From Pseudoduganella violacea (GTDB lineage: Bacteria > Pseudomonadota > Gammaproteobacteria > Burkholderiales > Burkholderiaceae_D), in NCBI RefSeq assembly GCF_014191875.1, contig NZ_JACHXD010000009.1, positions 1-64,000 of the forward strand: a DNA stretch of 64,000 bases, read 5' to 3'. Shown here piece by piece: positions 7,834 through 17,212 of the stretch; positions within the stretch are counted from its first letter, which is position 1, and each line of letters opens with the position of its first letter. The position numbers were made by a program, and so were the translations under genes. The notes beneath the pieces were generated by a model. It saw only the letters and a list, made by a program, of their open reading frames with translations. It searched no databases and was not told where the DNA came from.

Positions 7834-9897
7834 TTAGCGGGCGGCGGTGAGGCTGGCCAGGGTCTGGTCGGCCGTGCTCATGAAGGCCACCACATCAGTC
7901 GCGCTGCCGACCTGGCCGAGCATGGCGCGCGCCTTGGCGGCGGCCTTGGCGCCGCTATACGCGGCCAGCTCGGCGCTGGTGTCGATGGCCGCCGTGAAGT
8001 AGACCGCCATCGCCGTCTTGCGCTGCAGGGCGTCGAAGTCGGCCTCGCTGCCATCGGTGGCCAGGGCGTTGAGCACGCCCAGCGCCACATAGCCGCGGCT
8101 GGCGCCCTTGGTGCTGAGCTGGTCGACCCAGTTGGCCAGTTCGGCCGGCGTCGGCGCCCGGTTGGCGAGGTTGTTGAAGACGGCGCGTACGAAGCTGGCA
8201 TGGTCGCCCGGGTACAGGGCGCGCGCTTCGGCGCTGTTGCCCAGACCATCGACCAGTTGGCGGAGCGGCTGGTTGCCGGCCAGGTATTGCGGCTCCAGTT
8301 CGCTCGCATAGTCGTCGACATTGCTGGCTTGCAGCGCGCTCATGGCGTTCGCCAGGCTGGCCGCTTCGGCCGGCCGGCCCAGCACGGCCAGGTGGAGCTG
8401 CTGCGCCAGCGCGCGGTAGGCGCCGCAATTGACGCCGACGGCATTGAAGGCCGCCGTGACGTCGGCCACCCCATAGCCGCGGTTGCGGGCCGCGTTCTCG
8501 ACGCCGCAGGCGCCCTCGTTATAGCGGCTGAACTTGGTCCAGTACAGGCGGTTGGCGTCGGCCATGACCTCGAAGGCCTTGCGCGTGTTCCAGCCGGGCT
8601 GGGTGGCGAGACGGTGGAAGGCCTTGTTGTAGATGCCGCTCAAGCGGTGCACATCAATGGTCTCGCGGTGGTAGAGCGTGTGCTCGACCGATTTGCCGTC
8701 GGCGCTGGGTTTGCGCATATCGCGCATGGCGGTGCCGCTCTTGACGACCTCGGCGCCCACCAGGAAGTCGTTGCTGCCGCGCGCATGGTATTCGGCGGCT
8801 TCGCCGGCCATATCGGAAAACGCTTCATTCATGCCGCCCGGCTGGCCGAAGTAGGCCAGGGCGGCACTGCGCTCGGTGTAGCCGTGGCTGAATTCATGCG
8901 CCACGAGGTCGAGCGAGACCATGGGGTAGTAGAGGCTCTCGCCATCGCCGAAGTTGGCGGTGCCGCGGGCCCAGGAGGCATTGTCGAGGGCGTTACTGGG
9001 ATGGCCGCGTCCGATCAGGGGCAGGGGCACGGGCGGCATGTTCAGGTAGTCCATATACATGCGCAAGGTGGCCCCGGCGTGGGCGTGGATATCGTTCAGC
9101 GGCGCGTAGCCGCCGTTGACGGTCTTGAAGGTATTGCGCGGGCAACCGAACTGGTAGGGCGTCTTCTTCGCACTGCCGGTCGCCTCGCCATCCAGGTTGA
9201 CGGTGATGATGCCATTGCTGTCCATGCTGCAGTTGGCCGACACGTCCAGGGCCGGGCGCTGCGTGCCGTATTCATACTGGCCGGTGCGGGTGTTGCCGCC
9301 GGGGCCGCTGGCGGCGGCCGTCATGTGGCCGTCCCACTGCTGCAGCACGCGGCCCAGGTTGGCGTCGATCAGCAGGTGCGGATAGCGCAGCTGCTGGCCG
9401 TCCTGCACATAGAAGGAGACCAGGTAGACCAGGCGCGCCACGTTGTCGCGGCCGGCGTACACATAGAGCGTGGCGGTGTCGTCCGTGGTCTGGAAGCGCT
9501 GCAGCTTGGTTTTGGCTTGCAGCAGGATGTCGGCGGCGGAGAAGACCGGCCGCGCGCTCGGCAAGTCCTGGCTGATGCGCTGCAGCACCGAGCCGCGCAA
9601 GGTGGTCGTGCCGGCATTGGCCTGGCGGTGTTCGACCACGAAGCCGTCCAGCACCGGCACGCCCTGGTAATACTGCTCATGGCGCCGCGCGCGCAGGCCG
9701 TTGGGATAATCGAGGCCGCGCCCCGCCTTCAGTTCGCTTTCGCCCAGGTCGGCCTTGGGCGCCAGGGCGGCGCGCAGCGGGCCATTGCTGGTGGTGGTAT
9801 TGATTTCCACGCGCTGCGCCGCCTGCAGGCCGCCGCAAGCGAGCAGCGCAGCCGCGCCGGCGACGGCTTTCAGCCGGGTTGATAAAGTTAAGTCCAT
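7834..9897 (-). CDS. Secreted M4-family (thermolysin-like) metalloprotease, copy A
   Basis: A zinc endopeptidase secreted through Sec. The 687 residues comprise a signal peptide (about 1-26), an FTP/PepSY-type propeptide (about 30-200), the M4 catalytic domain (about 215-490) and a C-terminal module (about 495-687). H334-E-F-S-H338 and E358 (in GGMNEAFSD, exactly 24 residues after H334 as in thermolysin) are the zinc and catalytic residues; H417 in DVHRLSGIYNKAF matches the thermolysin transition-state His. The C-terminal module (LGRPAE, FVRAVFNNLANRAPTPAELANWVDQL) looks like DUF4214-type repeats. The start follows AAGGACAAGGC. It is a tandem paralogue of the next gene, with identical length. 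Confidence 0.92.
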   Translation of the reverse strand: MDLTLSTRLKAVAGAAALLACGGLQAAQRVEINTTTSNGPLRAALAPKADLGESELKAGRGLDYPNGLRARRHEQYYQGVPVLDGFVVEHRQANAGTTTLRGSVLQRISQDLPSARPVFSAADILLQAKTKLQRFQTTDDTATLYVYAGRDNVARLVYLVSFYVQDGQQLRYPHLLIDANLGRVLQQWDGHMTAAASGPGGNTRTGQYEYGTQRPALDVSANCSMDSNGIITVNLDGEATGSAKKTPYQFGCPRNTFKTVNGGYAPLNDIHAHAGATLRMYMDYLNMPPVPLPLIGRGHPSNALDNASWARGTANFGDGESLYYPMVSLDLVAHEFSHGYTERSAALAYFGQPGGMNEAFSDMAGEAAEYHARGSNDFLVGAEVVKSGTAMRDMRKPSADGKSVEHTLYHRETIDVHRLSGIYNKAFHRLATQPGWNTRKAFEVMADANRLYWTKFSRYNEGACGVENAARNRGYGVADVTAAFNAVGVNCGAYRALAQQLHLAVLGRPAEAASLANAMSALQASNVDDYASELEPQYLAGNQPLRQLVDGLGNSAEARALYPGDHASFVRAVFNNLANRAPTPAELANWVDQLSTKGASRGYVALGVLNALATDGSEADFDALQRKTAMAVYFTAAIDTSAELAAYSGAKAAAKARAMLGQVGSATDVVAFMSTADQTLASLTAAR

Positions 9898-9930
9898 GCC
9901 TTGTCCTTTTTTGAAATGAATGGAAAAGAA

Positions 9931-9947
9931 TTTGCATTATATGCAAA
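9931..9947 (-). promoter_or_regulatory. Palindromic -10/operator site upstream of protease A
   Basis: The palindrome TTTGCATTATATGCAAA lies 33 nt before the protease A start and, read on the minus strand, contains a perfect TATAAT. Protease B has a sister site at 12178-12192 at nearly the same spacing. No consensus -35 is apparent. It is probably a promoter overlapped by a dimeric regulator site. Confidence 0.55.
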
Positions 9948-10034
9948 AATGCCTTTTTACTATTTCTTACAGGAAAAAGTTGATAGTGTGGACATAACCG
10001 TCCTGCGGTGTTGCCGTACTGCCGGCGAGGGGAG

Positions 10035-10058
10035 GCACGGCCGCGAACGCGGCCGTGC
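10035..10058 (-). terminator. Hairpin downstream of protease B
   Basis: GCACGGCCGCG (10035-10045) and CGCGGCCGTGC (10048-10058) form a near-continuous palindrome about 24 nt past the protease B stop. No T-run follows on the minus strand, so it is a weak or RNA-stabilising terminator. Confidence 0.55.
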
Positions 10059-10081
10059 TGGGTGCGGAACGCCGTCTAGGC

Positions 10082-12145
10082 TTAGCGGCCGGCGACGAGA
10101 TCGGCCAGGGTCTGGTCGGCCGTGTTTTGGAAGGCCACGACATCGGTATTGCTGCCTACCTGGCTGAGCATGGCGCGCGCCTTGGCCGCCGCCCTGGTGC
10201 CGCTATACGCGGCCAGCTCGGCGCTGGTGTCGATGGCGGCCGTGAAGTAGAGCGCTGTCGCCGTCTTGCGCGCCACGGCTTTGCCATCGGCGCTGGCGTT
10301 GTCGGCTGAGAGGACGTCGAGCACGGCCAGCGCCACCAGGCCGCGGCTCGCCCCCTTGTTATTCAACTGGTCCAGCCAGTTCGCCAGCTCGGTGGACGTG
10401 GGGGCGCGATTGGCGAGGGTATTGAAGATGGCATGGACGAAGCTGGTGTTATCGCCGGGATACAGCGCGCGCGCCTCGGCGCTGTTGCCCAGCCCGTCCA
10501 CCAGGTCGCGGATCTGCTGGTTGCCGCTGCGGTAGGCCTGCTCGATATTATAAAGATAGTCAGGCACGGCGCTGGCCTGCAGCCTGCCGATGAAGTTGTT
10601 CAAACCGCCCACATCGGCCGGCCGGCCCAGCTGGGCCAGATAGAGCTGCTGCGCCACCGAGCGGTAGGCGCCGCAATTGACGCCGACGGCGTTGAAGGCC
10701 GCCGTGACGTCGGCCACCACGTAGCCGCGGTTGCGGGCCGCGTTCTCGACGCCGCAGGCGCCCTCGTTATAGCTGCTGAACTTGGTCCAGTAGAGGCGGT
10801 TGGCGTCGGCCATGACCTCGAAGGCCTTGCGCGCGTTCCAGCCGGCGCGGGTGGCGAGGCGGTAGAAGGCCTTGTTGTAGATGCCGCTCAGGTGGTGCAC
10901 ATTGGTGAAGTCATTGTGGTACACCGTGTGCTCGATCGATTGGCCGTCGGCGCTGGGATTGCTCATCTGGCGCAGCGCCGCGCCGCTCTTGACGATCTCG
11001 GCGCCCACCAGGAAGTCGTTGCTGCCGCGCGCATGGTATTCGGCGGCCTCGCCCGCCATATCGGAAAACGCTTCGTTCATGCCGCCGGGCATGCCGAAGT
11101 AGTTCAGCCCGGAATTGCGTTCCGTGTAGCCGTGGCTGAATTCGTGCGCCACCACGTCCAGCGCGACCAGCGGGTAGAACTGGCTGACGCCATCGCCGAA
11201 GGTGGCGACGCCGGCGCCCCAGGAAGCGTTGTCGAGATAGTTGCCGGGGTGGCCGCGCCCCACCAGCGGCAGGGGCACGGGCGGGGTGTTCAGGTAAGCC
11301 ATGTACATGCGCAAGGTGGCGCCGGCGTGGGCGTGGATATCGTTCAGCGGCGCATAGCCGCCGTTGACGGCCTTGAAGGTATTGCGCGGGCAAGCGAACT
11401 GATACGGGGTCTTCAGGGGATTGTTGGTCAGGGCGCCGTCCAGGTTGACGGTGACAATGCCATTGCTGTCCATGCTGCAGTTGGCCGACACGTCCAGGGC
11501 CGGGCGCTGCGTGCCGTATTCATACTGGCCGGTGCGGGTGTTGCCGCCGGGGCCGCTGGCGGCGGCCGTCATGTGGCCGTCCCACTGCTGCAGCACGCGG
11601 CCCAGGTTGGCGTCGATCAGCAGGTGCGGATAGCGCAGCTGCTGGCCGTCCTGCACATAGAAGGAGACCAGGTAGACCAGGCGCGCCACGTTGTCGCGGC
11701 CGGCATGCACATACAGGGTGGCGGCGTCGTGCGTGGTCTGGAAGCGCTGCAACTGGGTCTTGGCTTGCAGCAGGATGTCGGCGGCGGAGAAGACCGGCCG
11801 CGCGCTGGGCAAGTCCTGGGCGATGCGCTGCAGCACCGAGCCGCGCAGCGTGGCCGTCTTGGCGTCGCCCTGGCGGTGCTCGACGACGAAGCCGTCCAGC
11901 ACCGGCACGCCCTGGTAATACTGTTCGTGGCGCTGCACGCGCAGGCCGTTCGGATAGTCGAGGCTGCGCCCCGCCTTCAGCTCGCTTTCGCCCAGGTCGG
12001 CCTTGGCGGCCAGGCCCGCGCGCAGCGGGCCGCTGCCGCTCGCGGTATTCACTTCCACGCGCTGCGCCGCCTGAGCGCCGCAGCACGCCAGCAGCGCGGC
12101 CGCGCCGGCACTGTATTTAAGCCAAGTCTGTAAGGTGAACTCCAT
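10082..12145 (-). CDS. Secreted M4-family (thermolysin-like) metalloprotease, copy B
   Basis: A paralogue of the downstream protease with the same 687-residue length and layout: signal peptide, propeptide, M4 domain with H334-E-F-S-H338 and E358, and a DUF4214-like C-terminus. The frame also allows an ATG at 12160, but AAGGGGCAAGGC sits just before the inner ATG at 12145, exactly as in copy A, so the inner start is chosen. A 248-bp block (11457-11704) is identical to copy A (9209-9456), while the flanks and the C-terminal module have diverged. The two genes may be transcribed separately, since each has its own promoter-like palindrome. Confidence 0.92.
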   Translation of the reverse strand: MEFTLQTWLKYSAGAAALLACCGAQAAQRVEVNTASGSGPLRAGLAAKADLGESELKAGRSLDYPNGLRVQRHEQYYQGVPVLDGFVVEHRQGDAKTATLRGSVLQRIAQDLPSARPVFSAADILLQAKTQLQRFQTTHDAATLYVHAGRDNVARLVYLVSFYVQDGQQLRYPHLLIDANLGRVLQQWDGHMTAAASGPGGNTRTGQYEYGTQRPALDVSANCSMDSNGIVTVNLDGALTNNPLKTPYQFACPRNTFKAVNGGYAPLNDIHAHAGATLRMYMAYLNTPPVPLPLVGRGHPGNYLDNASWGAGVATFGDGVSQFYPLVALDVVAHEFSHGYTERNSGLNYFGMPGGMNEAFSDMAGEAAEYHARGSNDFLVGAEIVKSGAALRQMSNPSADGQSIEHTVYHNDFTNVHHLSGIYNKAFYRLATRAGWNARKAFEVMADANRLYWTKFSSYNEGACGVENAARNRGYVVADVTAAFNAVGVNCGAYRSVAQQLYLAQLGRPADVGGLNNFIGRLQASAVPDYLYNIEQAYRSGNQQIRDLVDGLGNSAEARALYPGDNTSFVHAIFNTLANRAPTSTELANWLDQLNNKGASRGLVALAVLDVLSADNASADGKAVARKTATALYFTAAIDTSAELAAYSGTRAAAKARAMLSQVGSNTDVVAFQNTADQTLADLVAGR

Positions 12146-12177
12146 GCCTTGCCCCTTCATATGAATGGTGGATGAAG

Positions 12178-12192
12178 TTTCATTATATGAAA
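12178..12192 (-). promoter_or_regulatory. Palindromic -10/operator site upstream of protease B
   Basis: The palindrome TTTCATTATATGAAA, containing TATAAT on the minus strand, lies 32 nt before the chosen start of protease B. It is the counterpart of the site at 9931-9947, in AT-rich sequence (12167-12240). Confidence 0.55.
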
Positions 12193-12300
12193 GATATCTT
12201 TTTGATATTAATAAATGTGCAAAAATAACAACGCCACTATGACTTTTGGCAGGGGGAAAGACGGGCTTGTCGGAAACATGACATACCTCGTACTAAGTTG

Positions 12301-12329
12301 TTGCGTCAAGGGGCAAATCACAGTACACT
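12301..12329 (+). promoter_or_regulatory. Promoter of the rplC ribosomal operon
   Basis: TTGCGT (12301-12306), a 17-nt spacer and TACACT (12324-12329) are followed by the GC-rich discriminator AGCCGGC, typical of stringently controlled ribosomal promoters. The leader to rplC is about 90 nt. It supplies the promoter that the split from rpsJ makes necessary. Confidence 0.7.
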
Positions 12330-12425
12330 AGCCGGCTTCGGTATGGATTCGTCTTTTTCATGGTCCGTATCACTTTTTGTAGTTAAACAAAGCCCCGCCC
12401 AATCGTAGGTGGGAATGGAGAAAAA

Positions 12426-13082
12426 ATGAGCCTTGGCCTCCTCGGTCGCAAGGTTGGCATGATGCGCATCTTCACGGATGATGGGGATTCGATTCCTGTC
12501 ACCGTGCTGGACGTATCGAACAACCGCGTTGCGCAAATCAAAACTCCTGAAGTGGATGGTTACTCCGCTGTTCAGGTCGCATTCGGTCAACGTCGCGCTT
12601 CCCGCGTGATCAAAGCCGCTGCTGGTCACTTCGCTAAAGCAGGCATCGAAGCCGGCACTCTGTTGAAAGAGTTCCGCGTGGACGCCGCTAAAGCCGCCGA
12701 ACTGAAAGCGGGCGATGTGGTTGTCGCTTCCCTGTTCGAAGTCGGTCAAAAAATCGACGTGCAAGGCGTGAGCATTGGTAAAGGCTATGCCGGTACCATC
12801 AAGCGTTACAACTTCTCGTCCGGCCGTGCTACCCACGGTAACTCCCGTTCGCACAATGTTCCAGGCTCCATCGGTATGGCGCAGGATCCAGGTCGCGTTT
12901 TCCCTGGCAAGCGCATGACCGGCCACATGGGTGACGTCACCGTGACCACCCAGAATCTGGAAATCGCCCGTATCGACGCCGAACGTCAGCTGCTGCTGGT
13001 GAAAGGTGCCGTTCCTGGCGCGAAAAACGGTCAGGTGGTGGTATCGCCAGCCGTTAAAGTCAAAGCTAAGAAGGGAGCTTAA
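12426..13082 (+). CDS. rplC: 50S ribosomal protein L3
   Basis: The protein has 218 residues (209 in E. coli). L3 nucleates 50S assembly and reaches towards the peptidyl-transferase centre. [16 protein letters not shown] at the start and the central loop [37 protein letters not shown], including the Gln methylated in E. coli, are diagnostic. It is the first gene after its own promoter, with GGAG before the ATG. Confidence 0.98.
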   Translation: MSLGLLGRKVGMMRIFTDDGDSIPVTVLDVSNNRVAQIKTPEVDGYSAVQVAFGQRRASRVIKAAAGHFAKAGIEAGTLLKEFRVDAAKAAELKAGDVVVASLFEVGQKIDVQGVSIGKGYAGTIKRYNFSSGRATHGNSRSHNVPGSIGMAQDPGRVFPGKRMTGHMGDVTVTTQNLEIARIDAERQLLLVKGAVPGAKNGQVVVSPAVKVKAKKGA

Positions 13083-13085
13083 TCG

Positions 13086-13706
13086 ATGGAACTCAAGCTC
13101 TTGAACGCGCAAGGTCAAGCCGCCTCCAACGTTGCTGCCGCAGACACCGTCTTCGGCCGTGATTACAACGAAGCGCTGATCCACCAAGTCGTCGTTGCCT
13201 ACGCTGCCAACGCACGTAGCGGCAACCGCAAGCAGAAAGACCGTGAAGAAGTCCACCACACGACCAAGAAGCCATGGCGCCAAAAAGGCACCGGCCGCGC
13301 GCGTGCTGGTATGTCCTCCTCGCCACTGTGGCGCGGCGGCGGTCGTATCTTCCCGAACTCGCCTGACGAGAACTTCACCCACAAAGTGAACAAGAAGATG
13401 TACCGCGCCGGTCTCTGCTCGATCCTGTCCCAGCTGGCCCGCGAGGAACGCCTGGTGGTGATCGAAGAACTGACGATCGATGCGCCAAAGACCAAACTGC
13501 TGTCGCAAAAGCTGAACGGCATGGGTCTGGACTCGGTGCTGATCATTGCTGACGACATCCAAGAAAACCTGCTGCTGGCTTCCCGCAACCTGCCGAACGT
13601 GCTGGTTGTCGAGCCACGCCACGCAGACCCAATGTCGCTGGTCTTCTACAAGAAGATCCTGGTTACCAAAGCGGCCCTGGCCAAGATTGAGGAGATGCTG
13701 GCATGA
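13086..13706 (+). CDS. rplD: 50S ribosomal protein L4
   Basis: The protein has 206 residues. L4 binds 23S rRNA domain I and lines the exit tunnel; in E. coli it also autoregulates the S10 operon. The tunnel loop around residues 45-95 ([27 protein letters not shown]) is intact. It lies 3 nt after rplC and overlaps rplW by 4 nt (ATGA). E. coli L4 acts on a leader upstream of rpsJ, which is no longer linked here, so any such control must differ. Confidence 0.98.
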   Translation: MELKLLNAQGQAASNVAAADTVFGRDYNEALIHQVVVAYAANARSGNRKQKDREEVHHTTKKPWRQKGTGRARAGMSSSPLWRGGGRIFPNSPDENFTHKVNKKMYRAGLCSILSQLAREERLVVIEELTIDAPKTKLLSQKLNGMGLDSVLIIADDIQENLLLASRNLPNVLVVEPRHADPMSLVFYKKILVTKAALAKIEEMLA

Positions 13707-14020
13707 GCGCAGTCATCAAACACAGCGAAGAGCGCCTGATGAAGGTGCTGCTGGCGCCGGTCATTTCCGAGAAGGCCACCATGGTCGCGGAAAAGAACGA
13801 GCAGATCGTGTTCCTGGTTTCCAAGGATGCGACCAAGCCAGAAATCAAGGCAGCCGTTGAACTGCTGTTCAAGGTCGAAGTGGAATCGGTGCAGACCGTG
13901 AACCGCGAAGGTAAAGTCAAGCGTTCCGGCCGTTTCATCGGTCGCCGCAACCACACCAAGCGCGCTTTCGTGTGCCTGAAGCCCGGCCAGGAAATCAATT
14001 TCTCCGAGGAGGCTAAATAA
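13703..14020 (+). CDS. rplW: 50S ribosomal protein L23
   Basis: The protein has 105 residues (100 in E. coli). L23 sits at the exit-tunnel mouth and is the docking site for trigger factor and [27 protein letters not shown], the [16 protein letters not shown] loop and [11 protein letters not shown] are diagnostic. It overlaps rplD by 4 nt and shares one base with rplB. An inner ATG at codon 13 (MKVLLAP) is possible, but the coupled start is preferred. Confidence 0.97.
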   Translation: MSAVIKHSEERLMKVLLAPVISEKATMVAEKNEQIVFLVSKDATKPEIKAAVELLFKVEVESVQTVNREGKVKRSGRFIGRRNHTKRAFVCLKPGQEINFSEEAK

Positions 14021-14847
14021 TGGCACTCGTTAAGATGAAGCCAACCTCGCCAGGCCGTCGCGGCATGGTGAAGGTGGTGAATGCCGACCTGTACAAAGGC
14101 CGTCCTTTCGCCGCCCTGGTTGAGAAAAAATCGAAGACCGCCGGCCGTAACAACAACGGCCACATCACCACCCGTCATATCGGTGGTGGTCACAAGCAGC
14201 ACTACCGTCTGGTTGACTTCAAACGCAACAAGGACGGCATTCCTGCCAAAGTGGAACGTATCGAATACGATCCAAACCGTACCGCCCACATCGCCCTGCT
14301 GTGCTACGCGGACGGCGAGCGCGCTTACATCATCGCCTCCAAAGGCATGGCTGTGGGCGACGTGCTGATGAACGGTTCGGAAGCGCCGATCAAGGCCGGC
14401 AACTGCCTGCCAATCCGCAACATCCCAGTCGGCACCACCATGCACTGCGTGGAAATGCTGCCAGGTAAAGGTGCCCAGATGGCCCGTACCGCTGGCGCTG
14501 GCGTTGTGCTGATGGCCCGCGAAGGTACTTACGCCCAGGTGCGTCTGCGCTCCGGCGAAGTGCGCCGCGTGCACATCGAGTGCCGCGCCACCATCGGTGA
14601 AGTCGGCAACGGCGAGCACAATCTGCGTAAGATCGGTAAAGCTGGCGCCATGCGCTGGCGCGGTGTTCGCCCAACCGTCCGCGGTGTGGTGATGAACCCG
14701 ATCGACCACCCGCACGGTGGTGGTGAAGGCCGTACCGCAGCTGGTCGTCATCCAGTATCGCCATGGGGCCAGCAGACCAAGGGTAAGAAGACGCGTTCGA
14801 ACAAGCGCACTTCTTCGATGATCGTCTCGCGCCGCGGCAAGAAATAA
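14020..14847 (+). CDS. rplB: 50S ribosomal protein L2
   Basis: The protein has 275 residues (273 in E. coli). L2 is needed for subunit joining and peptidyl-transferase function. The [10 protein letters not shown] start, the GGGHKQHYR segment and the C-terminal [14 protein letters not shown] loop, with its functionally important His, are present. Its ATG overlaps the rplW stop by one base. Confidence 0.98.
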   Translation: MALVKMKPTSPGRRGMVKVVNADLYKGRPFAALVEKKSKTAGRNNNGHITTRHIGGGHKQHYRLVDFKRNKDGIPAKVERIEYDPNRTAHIALLCYADGERAYIIASKGMAVGDVLMNGSEAPIKAGNCLPIRNIPVGTTMHCVEMLPGKGAQMARTAGAGVVLMAREGTYAQVRLRSGEVRRVHIECRATIGEVGNGEHNLRKIGKAGAMRWRGVRPTVRGVVMNPIDHPHGGGEGRTAAGRHPVSPWGQQTKGKKTRSNKRTSSMIVSRRGKK

Positions 14848-14856
14848 GGATAAACC

Positions 14857-15132
14857 ATGACTCGTTCATTGAAAAAAGGGCCGTTCTGCGACGCCCACCT
14901 GGTGAAGAAAGTCGAAGCCGCGCAAGCGACCAAGGACAAGAAGCCAATCAAAACCTGGTCGCGTCGTTCGACGATCATGCCTGACTTCATCGGTCTGACC
15001 ATTGCTGTGCACAACGGTAAGCTGCACGTGCCAGTGTATGTTTCCGAGAACATGGTTGGTCACAAGCTCGGCGAATTCGCGCTGACCCGTACCTTCAAGG
15101 GCCACGCTGCTGACAAAAAGGCTAAGAAATAA
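14857..15132 (+). CDS. rpsS: 30S ribosomal protein S19
   Basis: The protein has 91 residues (92 in E. coli). S19 forms the head complex with S13 near the A site. TRSLKKGPF at the start, [22 protein letters not shown] and [17 protein letters not shown] are signature segments. It shares one base with rplV. Confidence 0.98.
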   Translation: MTRSLKKGPFCDAHLVKKVEAAQATKDKKPIKTWSRRSTIMPDFIGLTIAVHNGKLHVPVYVSENMVGHKLGEFALTRTFKGHAADKKAKK

Positions 15133-15461
15133 TGGAAACTAAAGCTATCCTCAAAGGCGTACGCCTGTCGGATCAAAAAGGCCGCCTGGTGGCTGACCTG
15201 ATCCGCGGTAAAAAGGTGGACGCTGCGCTGAACATCCTGCAGTTCAGCCCGAAAAAAGGCGCGGCCATCCTGAAAAAAGTGCTGGAGTCCGCCATCGCGA
15301 ACGCCGAGCACAATGACGGTGCCGACATCGACGAACTGTTCGTGAAAACGATCTATGTCGAAAAGGGTCCGATCCTGAAGCGCTTCACTGCACGCGCTAA
15401 GGGCCGGGGTGATCGTATCTCGAAACAATCCTGTCACATTTACGTGACTGTCGGAAACTAA
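15132..15461 (+). CDS. rplV: 50S ribosomal protein L22
   Basis: The protein has 109 residues (110 in E. coli). The extended beta-hairpin of L22 lines the exit tunnel at the macrolide-sensitive constriction. The hairpin region ([19 protein letters not shown]) shows no deletion relative to the usual family form. It starts on the last base of rpsS. Confidence 0.97.
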   Translation: METKAILKGVRLSDQKGRLVADLIRGKKVDAALNILQFSPKKGAAILKKVLESAIANAEHNDGADIDELFVKTIYVEKGPILKRFTARAKGRGDRISKQSCHIYVTVGN

Positions 15462-15470
15462 GGAGTCACG

Positions 15471-16268
15471 ATGGGACAGAAGATACATCCAACCGGTTTC
15501 CGTCTGGCCGTTACCCGTAACTGGGCATCGCGCTGGTACGCAACCAACGGCAACTTCGCTTCGATGCTGAACGAAGACCTGAAAGCGCGCGCTTTCCTGA
15601 AGAAGAAGCTGAAGAACGCCTCCGTCGGCCGCATCGTCATCGAGCGTCCAGCGAAGAACGCGCGCTTCACCATCTACAGCTCGCGTCCAGGCGTCGTGAT
15701 CGGTAAAAAAGGCGAAGACATCGAAGTGCTGAAGTCCGCCCTGACCAAGATCATGGGCGTGCCGGTGCACGTGAACATCGAAGAAATCCGCAAGCCGGAA
15801 ATCGATTCCCAGCTGATCGCTGACTCGATCGCCCAGCAGCTCGAAAAACGTATCATGTTCCGCCGCGCCATGAAGCGCGCGATGCAGAACGCGATGCGTC
15901 TGGGCGCGCAAGGCATCAAGATCATGTCGTCCGGTCGTCTGAACGGCATCGAGATCGCCCGTACCGAATGGTATCGCGAAGGTCGTGTGCCGCTGCACAC
16001 CCTGCGCGCCGACATCGACTACGGCACTTCCGAAGCTTCGACCACCTACGGCATCATCGGCGTGAAGGTATGGGTTTACAAAGGCGACCGCTCCGCTACC
16101 GGCGAAGCACCAGTCATCGAGACCCCGGCTGACGAGAAGAAGCCACGTGGTCCGCGTCGTGACGACGGCAAGCCAGCTGGCCGCCCACGTCCAGGCGCTA
16201 AAACCGCAACCGCACCAGCCGGTCGCCGCGCTGCCAAGCCGGCCGCAGCTGAGAAAGCAGGAGAATAA
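15471..16268 (+). CDS. rpsC: 30S ribosomal protein S3 with a long C-terminal tail
   Basis: The protein has 265 residues (233 in E. coli). S3 sits at the mRNA entry site and contributes to helicase activity. The N-terminal KH domain has [12 protein letters not shown]; the C-terminal domain has [22 protein letters not shown] and [19 protein letters not shown]. After about residue 212 comes a Pro/Arg/Lys/Ala-rich, probably disordered tail of about 50 residues that accounts for the extra length; such tails occur in other Burkholderiales. Confidence 0.98.
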   Translation: MGQKIHPTGFRLAVTRNWASRWYATNGNFASMLNEDLKARAFLKKKLKNASVGRIVIERPAKNARFTIYSSRPGVVIGKKGEDIEVLKSALTKIMGVPVHVNIEEIRKPEIDSQLIADSIAQQLEKRIMFRRAMKRAMQNAMRLGAQGIKIMSSGRLNGIEIARTEWYREGRVPLHTLRADIDYGTSEASTTYGIIGVKVWVYKGDRSATGEAPVIETPADEKKPRGPRRDDGKPAGRPRPGAKTATAPAGRRAAKPAAAEKAGE

Positions 16269-16270
16269 TC

Positions 16271-16690
16271 ATGCTGCAACCAGCACGCAGAAAGTATCGT
16301 AAAGAGCAGAAAGGCCGTAACACCGGTATTTCGCACACGCGCGGCACCGCCGTGTCGTTCGGCGAATTCGGTCTGAAAGCCGTTGCACGCGGCCGTATCA
16401 CGGCCCGTCAAATCGAGGCAGCGCGTCGCGCCATGACCCGTCACATCAAACGTGGCGGTCGTATCTGGATCCGCGTTTTCCCGGACAAGCCAATTTCGAA
16501 CAAGCCTGCCGAAGTCCGTATGGGTAACGGTAAGGGTAATCCAGAGTACTACGTGGCTGAAATCCAGCCAGGTAAAGTACTGTACGAAATGGATGGCGTC
16601 GCAGAAGAACTGGCGCGCGAAGCGTTCCGCCTGGCTGCTGCCAAACTGCCGCTGGCTACCACCTTCGTGGTGCGCCAGGTTGGCCAATAA
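16271..16690 (+). CDS. rplP: 50S ribosomal protein L16
   Basis: The protein has 139 residues (136 in E. coli). L16 organises the A-site tRNA region of the 50[17 protein letters not shown], the [14 protein letters not shown] segment and [24 protein letters not shown] are signatures; the Arg hydroxylated by YcfD in E. coli (in the KPAEVRMG context) is present. It lies 2 nt after rpsC. Confidence 0.97.
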   Translation: MLQPARRKYRKEQKGRNTGISHTRGTAVSFGEFGLKAVARGRITARQIEAARRAMTRHIKRGGRIWIRVFPDKPISNKPAEVRMGNGKGNPEYYVAEIQPGKVLYEMDGVAEELAREAFRLAAAKLPLATTFVVRQVGQ

Positions 16691-16702
16691 TTGGAGTGAA
16701 AT

Positions 16703-16894
16703 ATGAAAGCATCTGAACTCCGCGGCAAAGACCAGGCAGCTCTGCAAAAAGAGCTGAACGATCTGCTGAAGGCCCAGTTTGGTCTGCGTATGCAAACCGC
16801 GACGCAACAGCTGAGCAACACTTCGCAGCTCAAGAAGGTACGCCGCGATATCGCACGCGTTAAAACGGTAATGAATCTGAAGGAAGCCAAATGA
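16703..16894 (+). CDS. rpmC: 50S ribosomal protein L29
   Basis: The protein has 63 residues, as in E. coli. It is a small helical-hairpin protein beside the tunnel exit next to L23. [30 protein letters not shown] and the [13 protein letters not shown] helix are characteristic. It overlaps rpsQ by 4 nt. Confidence 0.97.
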   Translation: MKASELRGKDQAALQKELNDLLKAQFGLRMQTATQQLSNTSQLKKVRRDIARVKTVMNLKEAK

Positions 16895-17163
16895 ACGAAC
16901 CAGTGAAACAGTCGCTCAAGCGCACGCTGATCGGTAAAGTGGTGTCCGACAAGATGGACAAGACCGTTACCGTACTGATCGAGCGTCACGTGAAGCACCC
17001 TCTGTATGGCAAGATCATCGTGCGTTCCGCGAAATACCACGCGCACGACGAGACCAACCAAGTCAAAGCCGGTGATACGGTCGAGATCCAGGAAGGTCGC
17101 CCGATCTCCAAAACGAAGGCGTGGACGGTGACTCGTGTAGTGCAAGCTGCACAAATCGTCTAA
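16891..17163 (+). CDS. rpsQ: 30S ribosomal protein S17
   Basis: The protein has 90 residues (84 in E. coli), an OB-fold primary 16S rRNA binder. [31 protein letters not shown] and [19 protein letters not shown] are diagnostic. It is the last gene of the S10-type segment; a hairpin and a new promoter follow before rplN. Confidence 0.97.
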   Translation: MNEPVKQSLKRTLIGKVVSDKMDKTVTVLIERHVKHPLYGKIIVRSAKYHAHDETNQVKAGDTVEIQEGRPISKTKAWTVTRVVQAAQIV

Positions 17164-17172
17164 GAGGTTTGC

Positions 17173-17196
17173 GGCCGGCACCGTGCGGTGCCGGCC
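17173..17196 (+). terminator. GC-rich hairpin after rpsQ
   Basis: A perfect 10-bp stem, GGCCGGCACC (17173-17182) with GGTGCCGGCC (17187-17196), has a GTGC loop 9 nt past the rpsQ stop. It lacks a T-run, so it may be a weak terminator or a 3'-end-stabilising structure. Confidence 0.55.
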
Positions 17197-17212
17197 ACAG
17201 TCCAATTAGTTC

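Noticed and set aside
7813..9882. 689-codon plus-strand frame over protease A, with a similar one over protease B (10433-12133)
   Set aside because: They mirror the M4 genes; similarity between the two only reflects the duplicated coding strand.
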